Below, piece by piece: positions 43,885-54,048 of a stretch of 64,000 nucleotides of DNA (position 1 is its first letter; each line of letters begins with the position of its first letter). Origin of the DNA: Sandaracinus amylolyticus (GTDB taxonomy: Bacteria > Myxococcota_A > Polyangia > Polyangiales > Sandaracinaceae); contig NZ_CP070225.1 of the NCBI RefSeq assembly GCF_021631985.1, forward strand, positions 8,060,001 through 8,124,000, read 5' to 3'. The position numbers and the translations under genes are program-made. Below the pieces are notes generated by a model. That model did no database searches. It worked only from the letters and a program-made list of their open reading frames with translations, and was not told where the DNA came from.

Positions 43885-44451
43885 ATGGAGCTCGAGGCGG
43901 TTCGACACGACGCGATCACGGGCATCGAGAGCTGGGGGCGCGAGCACGTGGGGTACGCGGTCGGGCTCGAGGGGACGGCGGCGCCCGGGCTCGTGCGGAT
44001 CGTCGCGGCGTTCGACGGAACCGACGTGGACCTCGAGCCACCGCAGCGCGGGATCGCGGGCGCGACGCTCGACGCCGGCGAGTCGGTCGAGCTCGAGGTG
44101 GAGGGTGCGTTCCGGCTCGTCGCGAACGAGCCGATCCTGGTGGTGCAGACGCTCGGCGCGACCGAGATCTCGTGGGTGGTCGCGCCGGTCGATCGACATC
44201 GCCGCGACTACACGATCCACCTGCCCGAGGGCGCGCTCGACGCCCACGCGCTGGTGATCGTGCGACCGCGCGCGACGTGGACGGTGATCGACGAGGACGC
44301 GTCTGGGCTGGTGCGCGCGGCGCGCGTCGGCGAGTGGGAGATCTGCGTCGCGCGCGTCCGGGCGGGCACCCATCGTGCGATCGGAGAGCGCGCGTTCGCG
44401 CTGATCGCGGTCGGGCGCGCGGGGATCGCGCCCTACGCGACGCTGGCGTGA
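43885..44451 (+). CDS. Hypothetical protein, IgGFc-binding-like beta domain
   Basis: A 188-residue beta-rich protein: GLVRIVAAFDGTDVDLEPPQRG, ESVELEVEGAFRLVANEPILVVQTLGA and THRAIGERAFALIAVG. The alternation of AFDGT and ANEPILV resembles the repeated beta domain found in bacterial IgGFc-binding-like proteins, but here only one unit is present and there is no signal peptide. A GGGAGGAG site lies just before the ATG. Function unknown. Confidence 0.55.
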   Translation: MELEAVRHDAITGIESWGREHVGYAVGLEGTAAPGLVRIVAAFDGTDVDLEPPQRGIAGATLDAGESVELEVEGAFRLVANEPILVVQTLGATEISWVVAPVDRHRRDYTIHLPEGALDAHALVIVRPRATWTVIDEDASGLVRAARVGEWEICVARVRAGTHRAIGERAFALIAVGRAGIAPYATLA

Positions 44452-44455
44452 TCGG

Positions 44456-44749
44456 TCACTCGGGGAACTGGAAGACGATCTCGCCCTCGCGGACCATGCC
44501 GAGCTCGTCGCGCGCGATGCGCTCGATCGCGCGCTCGTCGGCGCGCAGCGAGCGCACGTCGTGCTGGAGCTGACGCACCTCTTCGCGCATGCGCTCGTTG
44601 GTGCGCTGCACCTCGGCGAGCTCGTCGCGCAGCGCGCGATATCGCGGCAGGCCCTGCTCGCCCATCACGAGCAGCGGCACCGCGATGATCGATCCGAGCA
44701 GCAGCGAGAGCGGCAAGAGCCACGCGAGGAACGTCGAGGTCCGCGACAT
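44456..44749 (-). CDS. FtsB/DivIC-family septum formation initiator protein
   Basis: A 97-residue protein with one N-terminal membrane helix (about 6-30, FLAWLLPLSLLLGSIIAVPLLV), a coiled coil (about 38-75, YRALRDELAEVQRTNERMREEVRQL) and the C-terminal ERIARDELGMVREGEIVFQFPE motif. That motif is diagnostic of FtsB/DivIC. These proteins link early and late divisome components. It is isolated; 96-bp repeats lie directly upstream and may contain its promoter. Confidence 0.85.
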   Translation of the reverse strand: MSRTSTFLAWLLPLSLLLGSIIAVPLLVMGEQGLPRYRALRDELAEVQRTNERMREEVRQLQHDVRSLRADERAIERIARDELGMVREGEIVFQFPE

Positions 44750-44786
44750 CCGACGGGCGATGCTCGATGCGCGCGGCGCGCGCGTC

Positions 44787-45085
44787 CAGAAAACGATCGG
44801 CTCGCTGCGCAGCCAGCTCCCGTCCGTGCCCGAGACGGGCACTACCGTCCGCCGGCTGCTTCGCGAGCACTCCTGGCGCGACCAGAAAACGATCGGCTCG
44901 CTGCGCAGCCAGCTCCCGTCCGTGCCCCAGGCGGGCACTACCGTCCGCCGGCTGCTTCGCGAGCACTCCTGGCGCGACCAGAAAACGATCGGCTCGCGGC
45001 GCAGCCGGATACCGTCCGTGCCCGAGGCGGGCACTACCGTCCGCCGGCTGCTTCGCGAGCACTCCTGGCGCGACCAGAAAACGAT
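44787..45085. repeat. Three tandem 96-bp repeats plus start of a fourth
   Basis: Units start at 44787, 44883 and 44979, each opening CAGAAAACGAT; a truncated fourth begins at 45075. Copies 1 and 2 differ at about three positions; copy 3 differs more. Each unit contains the inverted pair CGAGxCGGGC and ACTACCGTCC-type segments. The array fills the 356-bp gap between the FtsB-like gene and the response-regulator gene, both on the minus strand. The length is 32 codons and one minus frame is open, but the protein would be Arg/Ala-rich and not credible. Confidence 0.9.
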
Positions 45086-45105
45086 GCGCGCAGCCCCCGG
45101 GAGAC

Positions 45106-46541
<1,436 letters not shown>

Positions 46542-46545
<4 letters not shown>

Positions 46546-48041
46546 GAGGACGCTCCCAGCACGCCGAGCGGCGCGCCTCCGAGCGCACGCGGCGGCGCGC
46601 TCTCGCGTCCGTCGAGGGGCAGCTTCATCACGAAGCACGCGCCGCGCTCGACGTTCGCCTCGAGCTCGAGCTCGCCGCCGTGGGCGCGCGCGACCTCGCG
46701 CGCGAGCGCGAGCCCGAGCCCGATGCCCAGCGCCTTGGGCGAGTCGTCGACCGCGACGGTGACGAAGGGCTCGAAGAGCGTGTCGCGCACCTCGTCGGGC
46801 ACGCCCGGCCCTTCGTCGCGCACCCGCACCACCGCGACGCTGCGTCCGTCGACGCGCTCGATCGTGCGCGTGACGCGCACCACCTGGCCCGCCTTCGAGA
46901 CCGACACTGCGTTGCGCATCAGGTTCGCGAACGCGCGCTCGAGCAGCGCCTCGTCGAGCGCGGTGCGCACCGTGTCGCCCTCGCGCTCCACCTCGATCGT
47001 GATCCGGCGCGCCCGCGCGTCGGCGCCTTCTTCCGCCACTGCGTTCGCGAGCACGTCGTCGACCGAGACCCCGCCGCGACGCCGCAGCGGCGTGCCCGCG
47101 CGCAGGCGCGAGAGATCGAGGAGCGTGGTCACGATGCGGATCTCGCGCTCGCACGCGGTGCGGGCGATGCCGACCACGCGCGCCTGACGTTCCTGGAGCG
47201 GCCCGCACGCGCCGTCCATCAGCAGCGCGAGAGCCTCGCGGATCTTCGAGAGGGGAGTTCGCAGCTCGTGGGAAATGGACGCGAGGAACCCCTGCTTCAA
47301 GCTCTCGAGCTCGGCGAGCCGCACGCGCATGCGCTCGAGCTCCTCCGCGAGCTCCACGATCTCCACCGGGCCTTCCGCTGCGAGCGACTCGCCGAAGTCG
47401 CCGCGCGAGAGGCGCTGCGCCACGCGCGAGATCTCGGCGAGCGGCTGGCTGATCTCCGCCGCCATGCGCCGCGCGGTCCACATCGCGAACACCAGCGCGA
47501 TCGCCGCGAGCAACACGCCCGCGACCAGCGCGCTCGTGCCGAGCCGCCCGACGTCGCCCTCCTGCGCGCGCGCTGCCGCGTGGAGCTCCGCGAGGCGCTC
47601 GACCCAGATCGTCGTGATCCGCGCGTCGAGCTCGCTGCGCTCGTGCTCCGCGGTCGCGCTGTACGGCGAGCACACGCCCGACCCGAGCAGCCGGTCCGCG
47701 AGGTCGAGGTATCCGACCGACGCGCGACGCAGCGGCTGCGAGACCGGCGCGGTGCCCCTCAGCCGTTCGCGCAGGATCTCCGCATTGCGCTCGATCGGCT
47801 CGGTCGCCGCCTCTTCTTCACCGCGCGCGCAGCGCGCGAGCGCGTGGCGCATCGAGAGATCGAGGTTCCAGTCCGCCTCGTGCAGCGCACCCTCGCGCGC
47901 GAGCGTGCCGAGCTCGTCCTCACCGAGCTCCACGACGAGCTGCGTCATGCGCCCGAGCGCGCCGAGCACGATCGCGAGCGCTGCCGTGACGACGAGGAGC
48001 GGAGCGGCGTGGGAGACGACGAGGCGCGAGAAGAGACGCAT
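46542..48041 (-). CDS. Membrane sensor histidine kinase
   Basis: A 499-residue kinase: membrane helix (about 8-33), periplasmic sensor (about 35-165), second helix (about 170-190), HAMP (about 190-245), HisKA with H258 in SISHELRTPLSKI, and HATPase with N-box NLMRNAV, DEGPGVP and GIGLGLALARE. MRLFSRLVVSHAAP at the chosen start is how related kinases begin; an ATG 22 codons upstream is possible. Partner of the overlapping NtrC-type regulator, resembling GlrK/GlrR in gene order and domains. Confidence 0.9.
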
Positions 48042-48277
48042 TCGGTTCCATCGCTGGAGCCAGCGAGCGCGGCGGGGCTGCGGGGCGCGCGTCGGAATCC
48101 TCAGCATTCGGCGTTCCGTCGGGTTCCTCCGAACATATCGCGAGATCCGCGCGAAGACCGTCGGTCCTCGCCGACGGTGTCGGTGAGACCTGTCGGTGAT
48201 CCACGACGGTGGCGCGCGGAGCCGCGCGTTTCACGGCGATCCCGAGGTGGCACGCGACGTGGACCAGGGCGCGCCCC

Positions 48278-49900
48278 GTGGCTCATCCCGAACGGTCCCC
48301 CAGCGCCTTCGCCGACACCCTCGCGTCGTGGCGAGAGATGTTCGACCGGCGCACCGCCGGCGCGAACGTCGGCGCCGGTCTGGTGGTCGCGATGGTCGCG
48401 ATCCCGCTCAACCTCGCGCTCGCGGTCGCATGCGATCTGCCGCCCGCCGCGGGCCTCGTGAGCGGCGCGATCGGTGGGCTGATCGCGTCGCTCTTCGGCG
48501 GCTCGCGCCTCAACGTGACCGGTCCCGAGGTCGCGCTCGCGCCGCTCACCGCGGCGATCGTCGCGACCCACGGCATCGACGGAATGCTGATCGCGACGGC
48601 GATCGCGGGCGCGGTGCAGATCGCGCTCGGCGTGCTGCGGGTCGGCGGGCTGGTGCGCCTGCTGCCACGGCCGGTCGTCGGGGGCTTCCTCGCGGCGGTG
48701 GGCGTGATGGTGTTCGACTCGCAGCTGCCGCACTTGATCGGCGTGCACGACGGGCGGCGCGTCGCCGCGCTCGCGATCGCGCTGCCCGACGTCTCCCCCG
48801 ACGTGCTCGCGATCGCGATCGGCGCCGTGGTGATGCTCGTGTTGATCGTGCTCCCGCGCGTCGCGCCGCGAGTCCCCGCGCCGCTCGTCGCGCTCTCGCT
48901 CGCGGTGGGCGTCGTCGCGTGGCTCGGCCTCGACGTCGAGCGCGTCGCACCGCTGCACGGCAACGCGCTCGCGCTCCACGTGCCGAGCCTCGACCGTGTG
49001 GATCTCGCGGCGCTGGTGCCGAGCGCGCTCGCGCTCGCGGCGCTGGCCTCGGTGGACTCGCTGCTCTGCGCGGTGAGCATCGACGCGCGCACCGGCGGCC
49101 CCGCGCACCGCCCCGATCAGGAGCTCGTCGCGCAGGGCGTCGCGAACCTGGCGTGCGCCGCGTTCGGCGGCATGCCGGTCGCGGCCGCGGTCGTGCGCAG
49201 CGTCGCGGCGATCGAGGCGCGCGGCAGCACGCGCCTCTGCGGCGTCGTGCAGTCGATCGTGCTGCTCGCGGTGGTGCTCGTGCTCGGGCCGCACCTCGAC
49301 GTCGTGCCGCTCGCGGCGCTCTCGGGCGTCCTCCTCGTCGTCGGCGCGAAGCTGATCGATCTGAGCGAGCTCGCGAAGCTCGCGAAGGTGCGCCGCTTCG
49401 AGGCCATCGTGTTCGTCGCGACCGCGATCGCGATCGTCACGACCGGCTTCGTCGAGGGCCTGCTGATCGGCTTCGCGCTCGCGGTGGTGGAGCACGTGAG
49501 CGCGCAGGGCGCTGCGCTCCGGCTCGACACGCACGTGCTCGGCCGCACGCGCGTCGCGCGCCTCGAAGGCCCGCTGGTGTTCGCGTCGCAGCACCGCGCG
49601 CAGCAGCTCGTGCGCGGCATCCCCGGCGACGAGACGCGCGCGCTCGTCATCGAGCTCGAGGGCGTGACCCACTGGGACGCGAGCGGCATCGCCGCGCTCC
49701 GCACCGCGCTCTCCCCGCTGGCAGCGCGCGGCACGCGCATCGAGGTCGTGCCCGGCGACGCGGTCCCGGTCGACGCGCTCGAGCGCGATCTCGCGGGCAT
49801 CGCGCAGGTCCGCGCGCGACGCGAGAGCAATCTACCGCGCCCGAGCGAGGGCGAGGCCCGATCCGGCCTCGACGCGCTGGCGCTCGATGGAGCCGAGTGA
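48278..49900 (+). CDS. SulP-family anion transporter with STAS domain
   Basis: A 540-residue membrane protein. About ten to twelve hydrophobic helices span residues 30-400, with the SulP signature near 45-60 (AIPLNLALAVACDLPPAAGL) and GSRLNVTGPEVALAPL. The C-terminal STAS domain (about 425-510) contains ALVIELEGVTHWDASGIAAL. SulP proteins carry sulfate, bicarbonate or other anions; specificity cannot be read here. No carbonic anhydrase gene is adjacent. GTG 48278 is favoured; the frame is open to GTG 48209. Confidence 0.88.
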   Translation: MAHPERSPSAFADTLASWREMFDRRTAGANVGAGLVVAMVAIPLNLALAVACDLPPAAGLVSGAIGGLIASLFGGSRLNVTGPEVALAPLTAAIVATHGIDGMLIATAIAGAVQIALGVLRVGGLVRLLPRPVVGGFLAAVGVMVFDSQLPHLIGVHDGRRVAALAIALPDVSPDVLAIAIGAVVMLVLIVLPRVAPRVPAPLVALSLAVGVVAWLGLDVERVAPLHGNALALHVPSLDRVDLAALVPSALALAALASVDSLLCAVSIDARTGGPAHRPDQELVAQGVANLACAAFGGMPVAAAVVRSVAAIEARGSTRLCGVVQSIVLLAVVLVLGPHLDVVPLAALSGVLLVVGAKLIDLSELAKLAKVRRFEAIVFVATAIAIVTTGFVEGLLIGFALAVVEHVSAQGAALRLDTHVLGRTRVARLEGPLVFASQHRAQQLVRGIPGDETRALVIELEGVTHWDASGIAALRTALSPLAARGTRIEVVPGDAVPVDALERDLAGIAQVRARRESNLPRPSEGEARSGLDALALDGAE

Positions 49901-49920
49901 GGCTCGTGGAGGTGGACGCG

Positions 49921-50169
49921 ATGGATCGCAGCGCGACGGCGACGGTCGAACGAGACGAGACGGCGGAGAGCACGAGCGCGGCGGCGCGTGCGCGACGGAG
50001 CGCACGCGCCACCTGGGCGGGTGTCGCGCTGCTGGTCGGCCCGGCGATGGCGATCGTCGCGGCAGCGGTGCTCGCGACCGGCAGCGACGGGCCCCGCGGG
50101 CCCGCGCTGATCGTGTTCCTGATCGGCCTCGGCGCCACGGTCACCGCCGATCGCAGCGGGCGCCGGTGA
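49921..50169 (+). CDS. Small two-span membrane protein
   Basis: An 82-residue protein with a polar N-terminus and two hydrophobic segments (AGVALLVGPAMAIVAAAVLATG, PALIVFLIGLGATVT). ATG 49921 has GGAGG about eight bases upstream. A GTG at 49897 overlaps the SulP stop and is the alternative start. Probably co-transcribed with the transporter. Function unknown. Confidence 0.5.
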   Translation: MDRSATATVERDETAESTSAAARARRSARATWAGVALLVGPAMAIVAAAVLATGSDGPRGPALIVFLIGLGATVTADRSGRR

Positions 50170-50172
50170 GCG

Positions 50173-50676
50173 TCAGCGCGTGGCGTGCTTCGTGAGCTTC
50201 TCGAGGTACGCCGCGCAGCCGGGCTCGCCCTCGCGCGGGGCCCACGACGCGAAGTCCTTGTCGTTCGCGACCTGATAGGGCCCCGGCTTCACCTCGAAGC
50301 AGATCGCGCTCTCGCTGCGGACCACGAGCGAGTGCCAGACGCCCGGCGCGATGTCGATGCCGCACGCGTGCGCGCGCTGCAGCGGATCGCCGAGGATGTC
50401 GCAGCGCTCGATCTCCCCGCGATCGTCGAACACGAAGAACGCGACCTCGCCGCGCAGGATCACGAAGGTCTCGCTCTTCGCGGGGTCGAGATGTCGATGC
50501 GGCGTGATGTACGTGCCGCGCGTCATCACGTTCAAGAAGCGGTGCGGGTTGTCGTCGAGCGACGGATGGAAATTGTGGTTCGTCCGCCCTCGCGCCGAGC
50601 TCGCCGCACGCGCGAGCGTCGTCTCGAAGAGCGCCTCGTCGATCAGCTGCACCCTGTTGGTCACAGGGCCCAACAT
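50173..50676 (-). CDS. WbuC-family cupin metalloprotein
   Basis: A 167-residue cupin. RTNHNFHPSLDDNPHRFLN precedes the metal motif TPHRHLDPAKSE, with H60, H62 and E69, then TFVILRGEVAFFVFDDRG and GVWHSLVV supplying the second histidine. The ordering matches WbuC proteins, named from O-antigen clusters but also found elsewhere. No sugar genes are nearby, so the role is open. ATG 50676 is preferred over GTG 50682; the palindrome at 50681 sits directly before it. Confidence 0.78.
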   Translation of the reverse strand: MLGPVTNRVQLIDEALFETTLARAASSARGRTNHNFHPSLDDNPHRFLNVMTRGTYITPHRHLDPAKSETFVILRGEVAFFVFDDRGEIERCDILGDPLQRAHACGIDIAPGVWHSLVVRSESAICFEVKPGPYQVANDKDFASWAPREGEPGCAAYLEKLTKHATR

Positions 50677-50680
50677 GAGC

Positions 50681-50700
50681 ACACGTGCCCGTTCACGTGT
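50681..50700. promoter_or_regulatory. Inverted repeat ACACGTG-N6-CACGTGT, candidate operator
   Basis: Perfect 7-base arms at 50681-50687 and 50694-50700, in the gap between the divergent cupin and kinase genes. The half-sites are the same as those at 907-930 but with a 6-base rather than 10-base spacer. It overlaps the presumed 5' end of the cupin message. Confidence 0.4.
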
Positions 50701-50771
50701 ACGAGATCGTTCGCGGTCCTCGGTAACGTGCGCGACACCGCACGTTTACGCGCCAATTGTCGCGTGCGGGG

Positions 50772-50777
50772 TATACT
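50772..50777 (+). promoter_or_regulatory. TATACT -10-like element before the kinase gene
   Basis: TATACT lies 15 bases before the kinase ATG at 50793; a transcript from it would have a very short leader, consistent with the lack of a ribosome-binding site. No good -35 hexamer is present at 16-19 bases upstream. Confidence 0.3.
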
Positions 50778-50792
50778 GGCTCGTTCGCCGTC

Positions 50793-52880
50793 ATGGACCG
50801 GTCAAACAAGGACGCACCTCCTGCGCCTCCGCTCCCGGAGCTCCCGCGAGCCCGACCTGTCCCCAAAGCGCGCGTCCAGGCCGCCGGTGCCGCGCCGACG
50901 CCCACGCCCGGCCTCGCGATCCCGACGCCACCCGACGGCTCGTCGCGCGACTGGATGACCCAGGAGATCTCGCTCGCGAACGCGCAGGCGCTGCCCTCCG
51001 AGCAGGTCTCCCTCGAAGACATCGAGCCGGTCACGCACTCGGGCCGCGCCTCGCTCTCGCGCGCGCCCTCGCTCGCGCGCTTCGGTCGTTACGACCTGCT
51101 GGGACGCATCGCGTTCGGCGGCATGGCGGAGATCTTCCTCGCGCGCGAGGTCAGCGAGACCGGGCGCGCGGGGCGCCACGTCGTGCTCAAGCGCGTGCTC
51201 CCGCACGTCGCGGAGGACGAGCACTTCGTCGAGATGTTCGTCGACGAGGCGCGCCTCGCGATGCACCTCAACCACCCGAACATCTGCCACGTCTACGCGT
51301 TCGGCGAGGAGTCGGGCAGCTACTACATCGCGATGGAGTGGGTCGACGGCATGCCGCTGTCGAAGCTCATCCGTCGCGCGCGCGAGCGCGGAGGCGTGCC
51401 GATCCCGGTCGCCCTGCGCATCACCGCGATGGTCGCGGAAGCGCTCGACTACGCCCATCGCGCGAGCGACTCGCAGGGCGAGCCGCTCGGCATCGTGCAC
51501 CGCGACGTCAGCCCGCAGAACGTCATGGTCAGCTACGACGGGCCGGTGAAGCTGCTCGACTTCGGCATCGCGAAGGCCGCGAGCCACTCGACGCGCACCG
51601 AGGCCGGCGTGGTGAAGGGCAAGTTCGCGTACATGTCGCCGCAGCAGTGCCTCGGCGAGCCGATCGACGCGCGCGCCGACGTGTTCGCGCTGGGCCTCTG
51701 CCTTTACGAGATCCTCACCGGTCGCAACCCGTTCAAGCGGCAGACCGAGTTCGACACGATGCGCGCGATCGTCTACGAGGACGCGCCGCCGCTCGCCGAG
51801 GCGATCACGTCGCGCGAGCCGCGCCTCGAGATCCAGCGGGAGCTCGAGTCGCTCATCGCACGCGCGATCGCGAAGAAGCCCGAGCAGCGCTTCCAGTCCG
51901 CCGCCGAGATGCAGATGGCGATCGAGCAGGTGCTCGCGCGCAGCGGCACCGTGGTGCTCGCGGCGAAGGTCGGCGAGCTCATGCACGACCTCTTCGCGAG
52001 CGAGATCAAGGCGGGCCCGCAGCTCGATCGACGCCTCAGCATGCCGCCGCCGCGCGCGGCGGTGCCGAGCGGCGAGAACGATGCGATGTCCTCGCTGCCG
52101 CCGCCGGCGAACGCGACCCAGCGCATCGAGCTCGCGACGCCTCACGACGACGAGCGACCCTCGTCGATCGTGCCGCCGCGCCGGCGCGTGCTCGGCATGC
52201 TGATGGTCGCGGCGGGCCTGCTGCTCTTCGCGGTGACCGGCGGCGTCGGCGCGTGGGTCGCGTACACGATGGGCGCGCAGGGCGCGCACAGCGAGGTGGT
52301 GATCCCGACCGTCGGCGCGGGCCCCGGCGAGGTCCACGCCGCGCCGACGACCGGCGCGATCTACGTCGACAGCACGCCGAGCGGCGCGCGCATCGAGCTC
52401 GCGGATCGCGGCGAGGTGGGCACCACGCCGATGGAGATCGGCCTGCTCCCGCCCGGCCACTACCTCGTGCGGCTGCGCGCCGAGGGGCACGACGGCTGGG
52501 AGCGCGCGATCGATCTGCGCGCCGGCGATCGCGCGCAGCTGGTCGCGGTGCTCTCTGCGATCGCGCCCGTCGTCGAAGAAGACGAAGTCGAAGCCGAGCC
52601 GCCCGCGGCGGCAGAGCCTCGCACGCCTCGCACGTCACGGCGCGAGCGCGAGCCCGCGGCGCCGCCGGGACGCGTGTCGATCAACTCGCGGCCGTGGTCG
52701 AAGGTCTACGTCGGTGGCCGCCTGCTCGGCACCACGCCCATCGGCGACGTCGAGGTGCAGTCGGGCTCGGTGCGCCTTCGCTTCGTCGATCGCGACGGCG
52801 AGGAGCACGTCCGCTCGATCACCGTCCCGCCGGGCGGCCACGCCCGCGAGTTCTTCGATCTCCGCGCGCAGGCGGAGTAG
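50793..52880 (+). CDS. Serine/threonine protein kinase with PEGA domains
   Basis: A 695-residue kinase. A Pro-rich cytoplasmic N-terminus (1-95) precedes the kinase domain (about 100-370): IAFGGMAEIF, K133 in VVLKRV, HRDVSPQN with D238, DFG at 256-258 and SPQQ. A membrane helix lies at about 466-492. Two PEGA-type domains follow outside (about 521-575, YVDSTPSGARIEL; about 625-680, VSINSRPWSKVYVGGRLLGTTP). Catalytic residues are intact. The last 62 bases overlap the 3' end of the TetR gene on the other strand. Start by position: the ATG follows TATACT closely. Confidence 0.92.
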   Translation: MDRSNKDAPPAPPLPELPRARPVPKARVQAAGAAPTPTPGLAIPTPPDGSSRDWMTQEISLANAQALPSEQVSLEDIEPVTHSGRASLSRAPSLARFGRYDLLGRIAFGGMAEIFLAREVSETGRAGRHVVLKRVLPHVAEDEHFVEMFVDEARLAMHLNHPNICHVYAFGEESGSYYIAMEWVDGMPLSKLIRRARERGGVPIPVALRITAMVAEALDYAHRASDSQGEPLGIVHRDVSPQNVMVSYDGPVKLLDFGIAKAASHSTRTEAGVVKGKFAYMSPQQCLGEPIDARADVFALGLCLYEILTGRNPFKRQTEFDTMRAIVYEDAPPLAEAITSREPRLEIQRELESLIARAIAKKPEQRFQSAAEMQMAIEQVLARSGTVVLAAKVGELMHDLFASEIKAGPQLDRRLSMPPPRAAVPSGENDAMSSLPPPANATQRIELATPHDDERPSSIVPPRRRVLGMLMVAAGLLLFAVTGGVGAWVAYTMGAQGAHSEVVIPTVGAGPGEVHAAPTTGAIYVDSTPSGARIELADRGEVGTTPMEIGLLPPGHYLVRLRAEGHDGWERAIDLRAGDRAQLVAVLSAIAPVVEEDEVEAEPPAAAEPRTPRTSRREREPAAPPGRVSINSRPWSKVYVGGRLLGTTPIGDVEVQSGSVRLRFVDRDGEEHVRSITVPPGGHAREFFDLRAQAE

Positions 52881-53559
52881 CCACCGGCTTCTCGGTGGTG
52901 GCCGGGAAGATGCGCCCGTCGGGGCCTCGCGACGCGAGCGCGAGCTCGGCCACTCGCACCACGAAGTCGATGTACGGGCGCATCGCGTGGCCGCGCCCCG
53001 CGCCCTGGGGGAACACGACGTACTGCTCGATGTAGAGCAGCCCGATCGCGTTCACGACCATGCGCGAGAGCAGCTCGATCTCGCGCGCGTCGACCTGCCC
53101 CGAGTCGACGTAGTGCGAGAGCATCGTCGTGAAGAGCCCGCCGACCGTCTCGACGAACATCACGCGCAGGCGCTCCGCGTAGAGCGGCTGCTCGAGCGAG
53201 AGGTTGAACAGGAAGCGCACGAAGATCGGCCAGTCGGTCTGCTCGTACATCGCCTCGACGATGTCGCCGAGCGCGCGCGGCAGATCCTCGACGCGATCGG
53301 GGATCGACGTGCCCGCGGGCACGCTCTGCACGCCGCCGAACCCGAACGTCGTGAGGATCTGATCGACCAGCTCTTCCTTGCTGCGGAAGTAGTGGTAGAG
53401 GCTGGGCTGCTGCATCCCGAGCCGACGCGCGAGCTCGCGCAGGCTCGCGCCCGCGTAGCCGCGCTCCGCGAAGAGATGCAGCGCGGCGCGCAGGACCTCG
53501 CGATGTCGCTCGCTCAGCTCCTGGCCGCCCCACGTGCGCTCGTCCGCGGTCCGCGGCAT
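52819..53559 (-). CDS. TetR-family transcriptional regulator
   Basis: A 246-residue protein with an N-terminal TetR helix-turn-helix (about 17-65: REVLRAALHLFAERGYAGASLRELARRLGMQQPSLYHYFRSKEELVDQIL) and a helical ligand domain (about 70-215). The tail is Arg/Gly/Pro-rich. Its 3' end overlaps the PEGA-kinase gene by 62 bases. The next gene on the same strand begins at 53933, upstream of which lie two near-identical 16-bp palindromes, fitting binding sites for a TetR dimer pair. Confidence 0.9.
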   Translation of the reverse strand: MPRTADERTWGGQELSERHREVLRAALHLFAERGYAGASLRELARRLGMQQPSLYHYFRSKEELVDQILTTFGFGGVQSVPAGTSIPDRVEDLPRALGDIVEAMYEQTDWPIFVRFLFNLSLEQPLYAERLRVMFVETVGGLFTTMLSHYVDSGQVDAREIELLSRMVVNAIGLLYIEQYVVFPQGAGRGHAMRPYIDFVVRVAELALASRGPDGRIFPATTEKPVATPPARGDRRTRGRGRPAGR

Positions 53560-53588
53560 GCGCGCGTTCTATCACGCGCGCGGCGAGA

Positions 53589-53933
53589 TCAAGCGGCGGC
53601 CCGCATCGACGCGCGCACCGGGCGGCGCGTGGGCACGCTGGCGCGCGCTTCTTCGCGGCTGCGGTAGGGCGTCTCACGGCGGCAGCCCGGGCACACCGCG
53701 GGCATCGTCGCGAGCCAGTGCAGCGGCCCGAGCGCGAAGCCGTAGAGCGCCATGAGCGGCACCGCGAACATGATGAACGGGCCGATCAGGCTCGACGCGA
53801 GCACCGCGAGCACGCCGCCGAGCGCGGTGATCGCGAGCGCGAGCCGGAAGATCCAGGGCCGCCCCGGGCGCACCGGAGTGACGGCGTGATCGCAGTGTCG
53901 ACAGAAGTGGGTCCCGTGGTGGTGCGGGTGCAT
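53589..53933 (-). CDS. Small membrane protein with Cys/His motifs
   Basis: A 114-residue protein. An N-terminal HPHHHGTHFCRHCDHAV could bind zinc together with CPGC near position 83. Two hydrophobic segments lie between (about 29-72). GGGAGGG precedes the ATG by nine bases and abuts the palindromes at 53948-53985, so expression is probably repressor-controlled. Function unknown. Confidence 0.6.
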   Translation of the reverse strand: MHPHHHGTHFCRHCDHAVTPVRPGRPWIFRLALAITALGGVLAVLASSLIGPFIMFAVPLMALYGFALGPLHWLATMPAVCPGCRRETPYRSREEARASVPTRRPVRASMRAAA

Positions 53934-53947
53934 GGTCCGCTGCCCTC

Positions 53948-53985
53948 CCTATCGATCGATAGGCTGGAGCCTATCGCTCGATAGG
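53948..53985. promoter_or_regulatory. Double palindromic operator, two CCTATCG-MTCGATAGG sites
   Basis: Site 1 (53948-53963) is the perfect 16-bp palindrome CCTATCGATCGATAGG. Site 2 (53970-53985) differs by one base (CCTATCGCTCGATAGG). Centres are 22 bases apart, about two helical turns, and the spacer adds AGGCT-GG-AGCCT. The element lies in the gap between divergent genes at 53933 (-) and 54049 (+). It is a strong candidate operator for the TetR protein encoded next door, binding as two dimers on one face. Confidence 0.75.
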
Positions 53986-54048
53986 TCAAGGCCGCGACGA
54001 CGGGTCGGCGCTACGCTGCGCCAACCCGAGAGAGAGGTTGGTCGCGCG

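Noticed and set aside
44758-45062. Repeat protein encoded by the 96-bp array
   Set aside because: 96 bp is 32 codons, so frames stay open on both strands. None has a ribosome-binding site, and the predicted peptides are Arg/Ala-rich without plausible structure.
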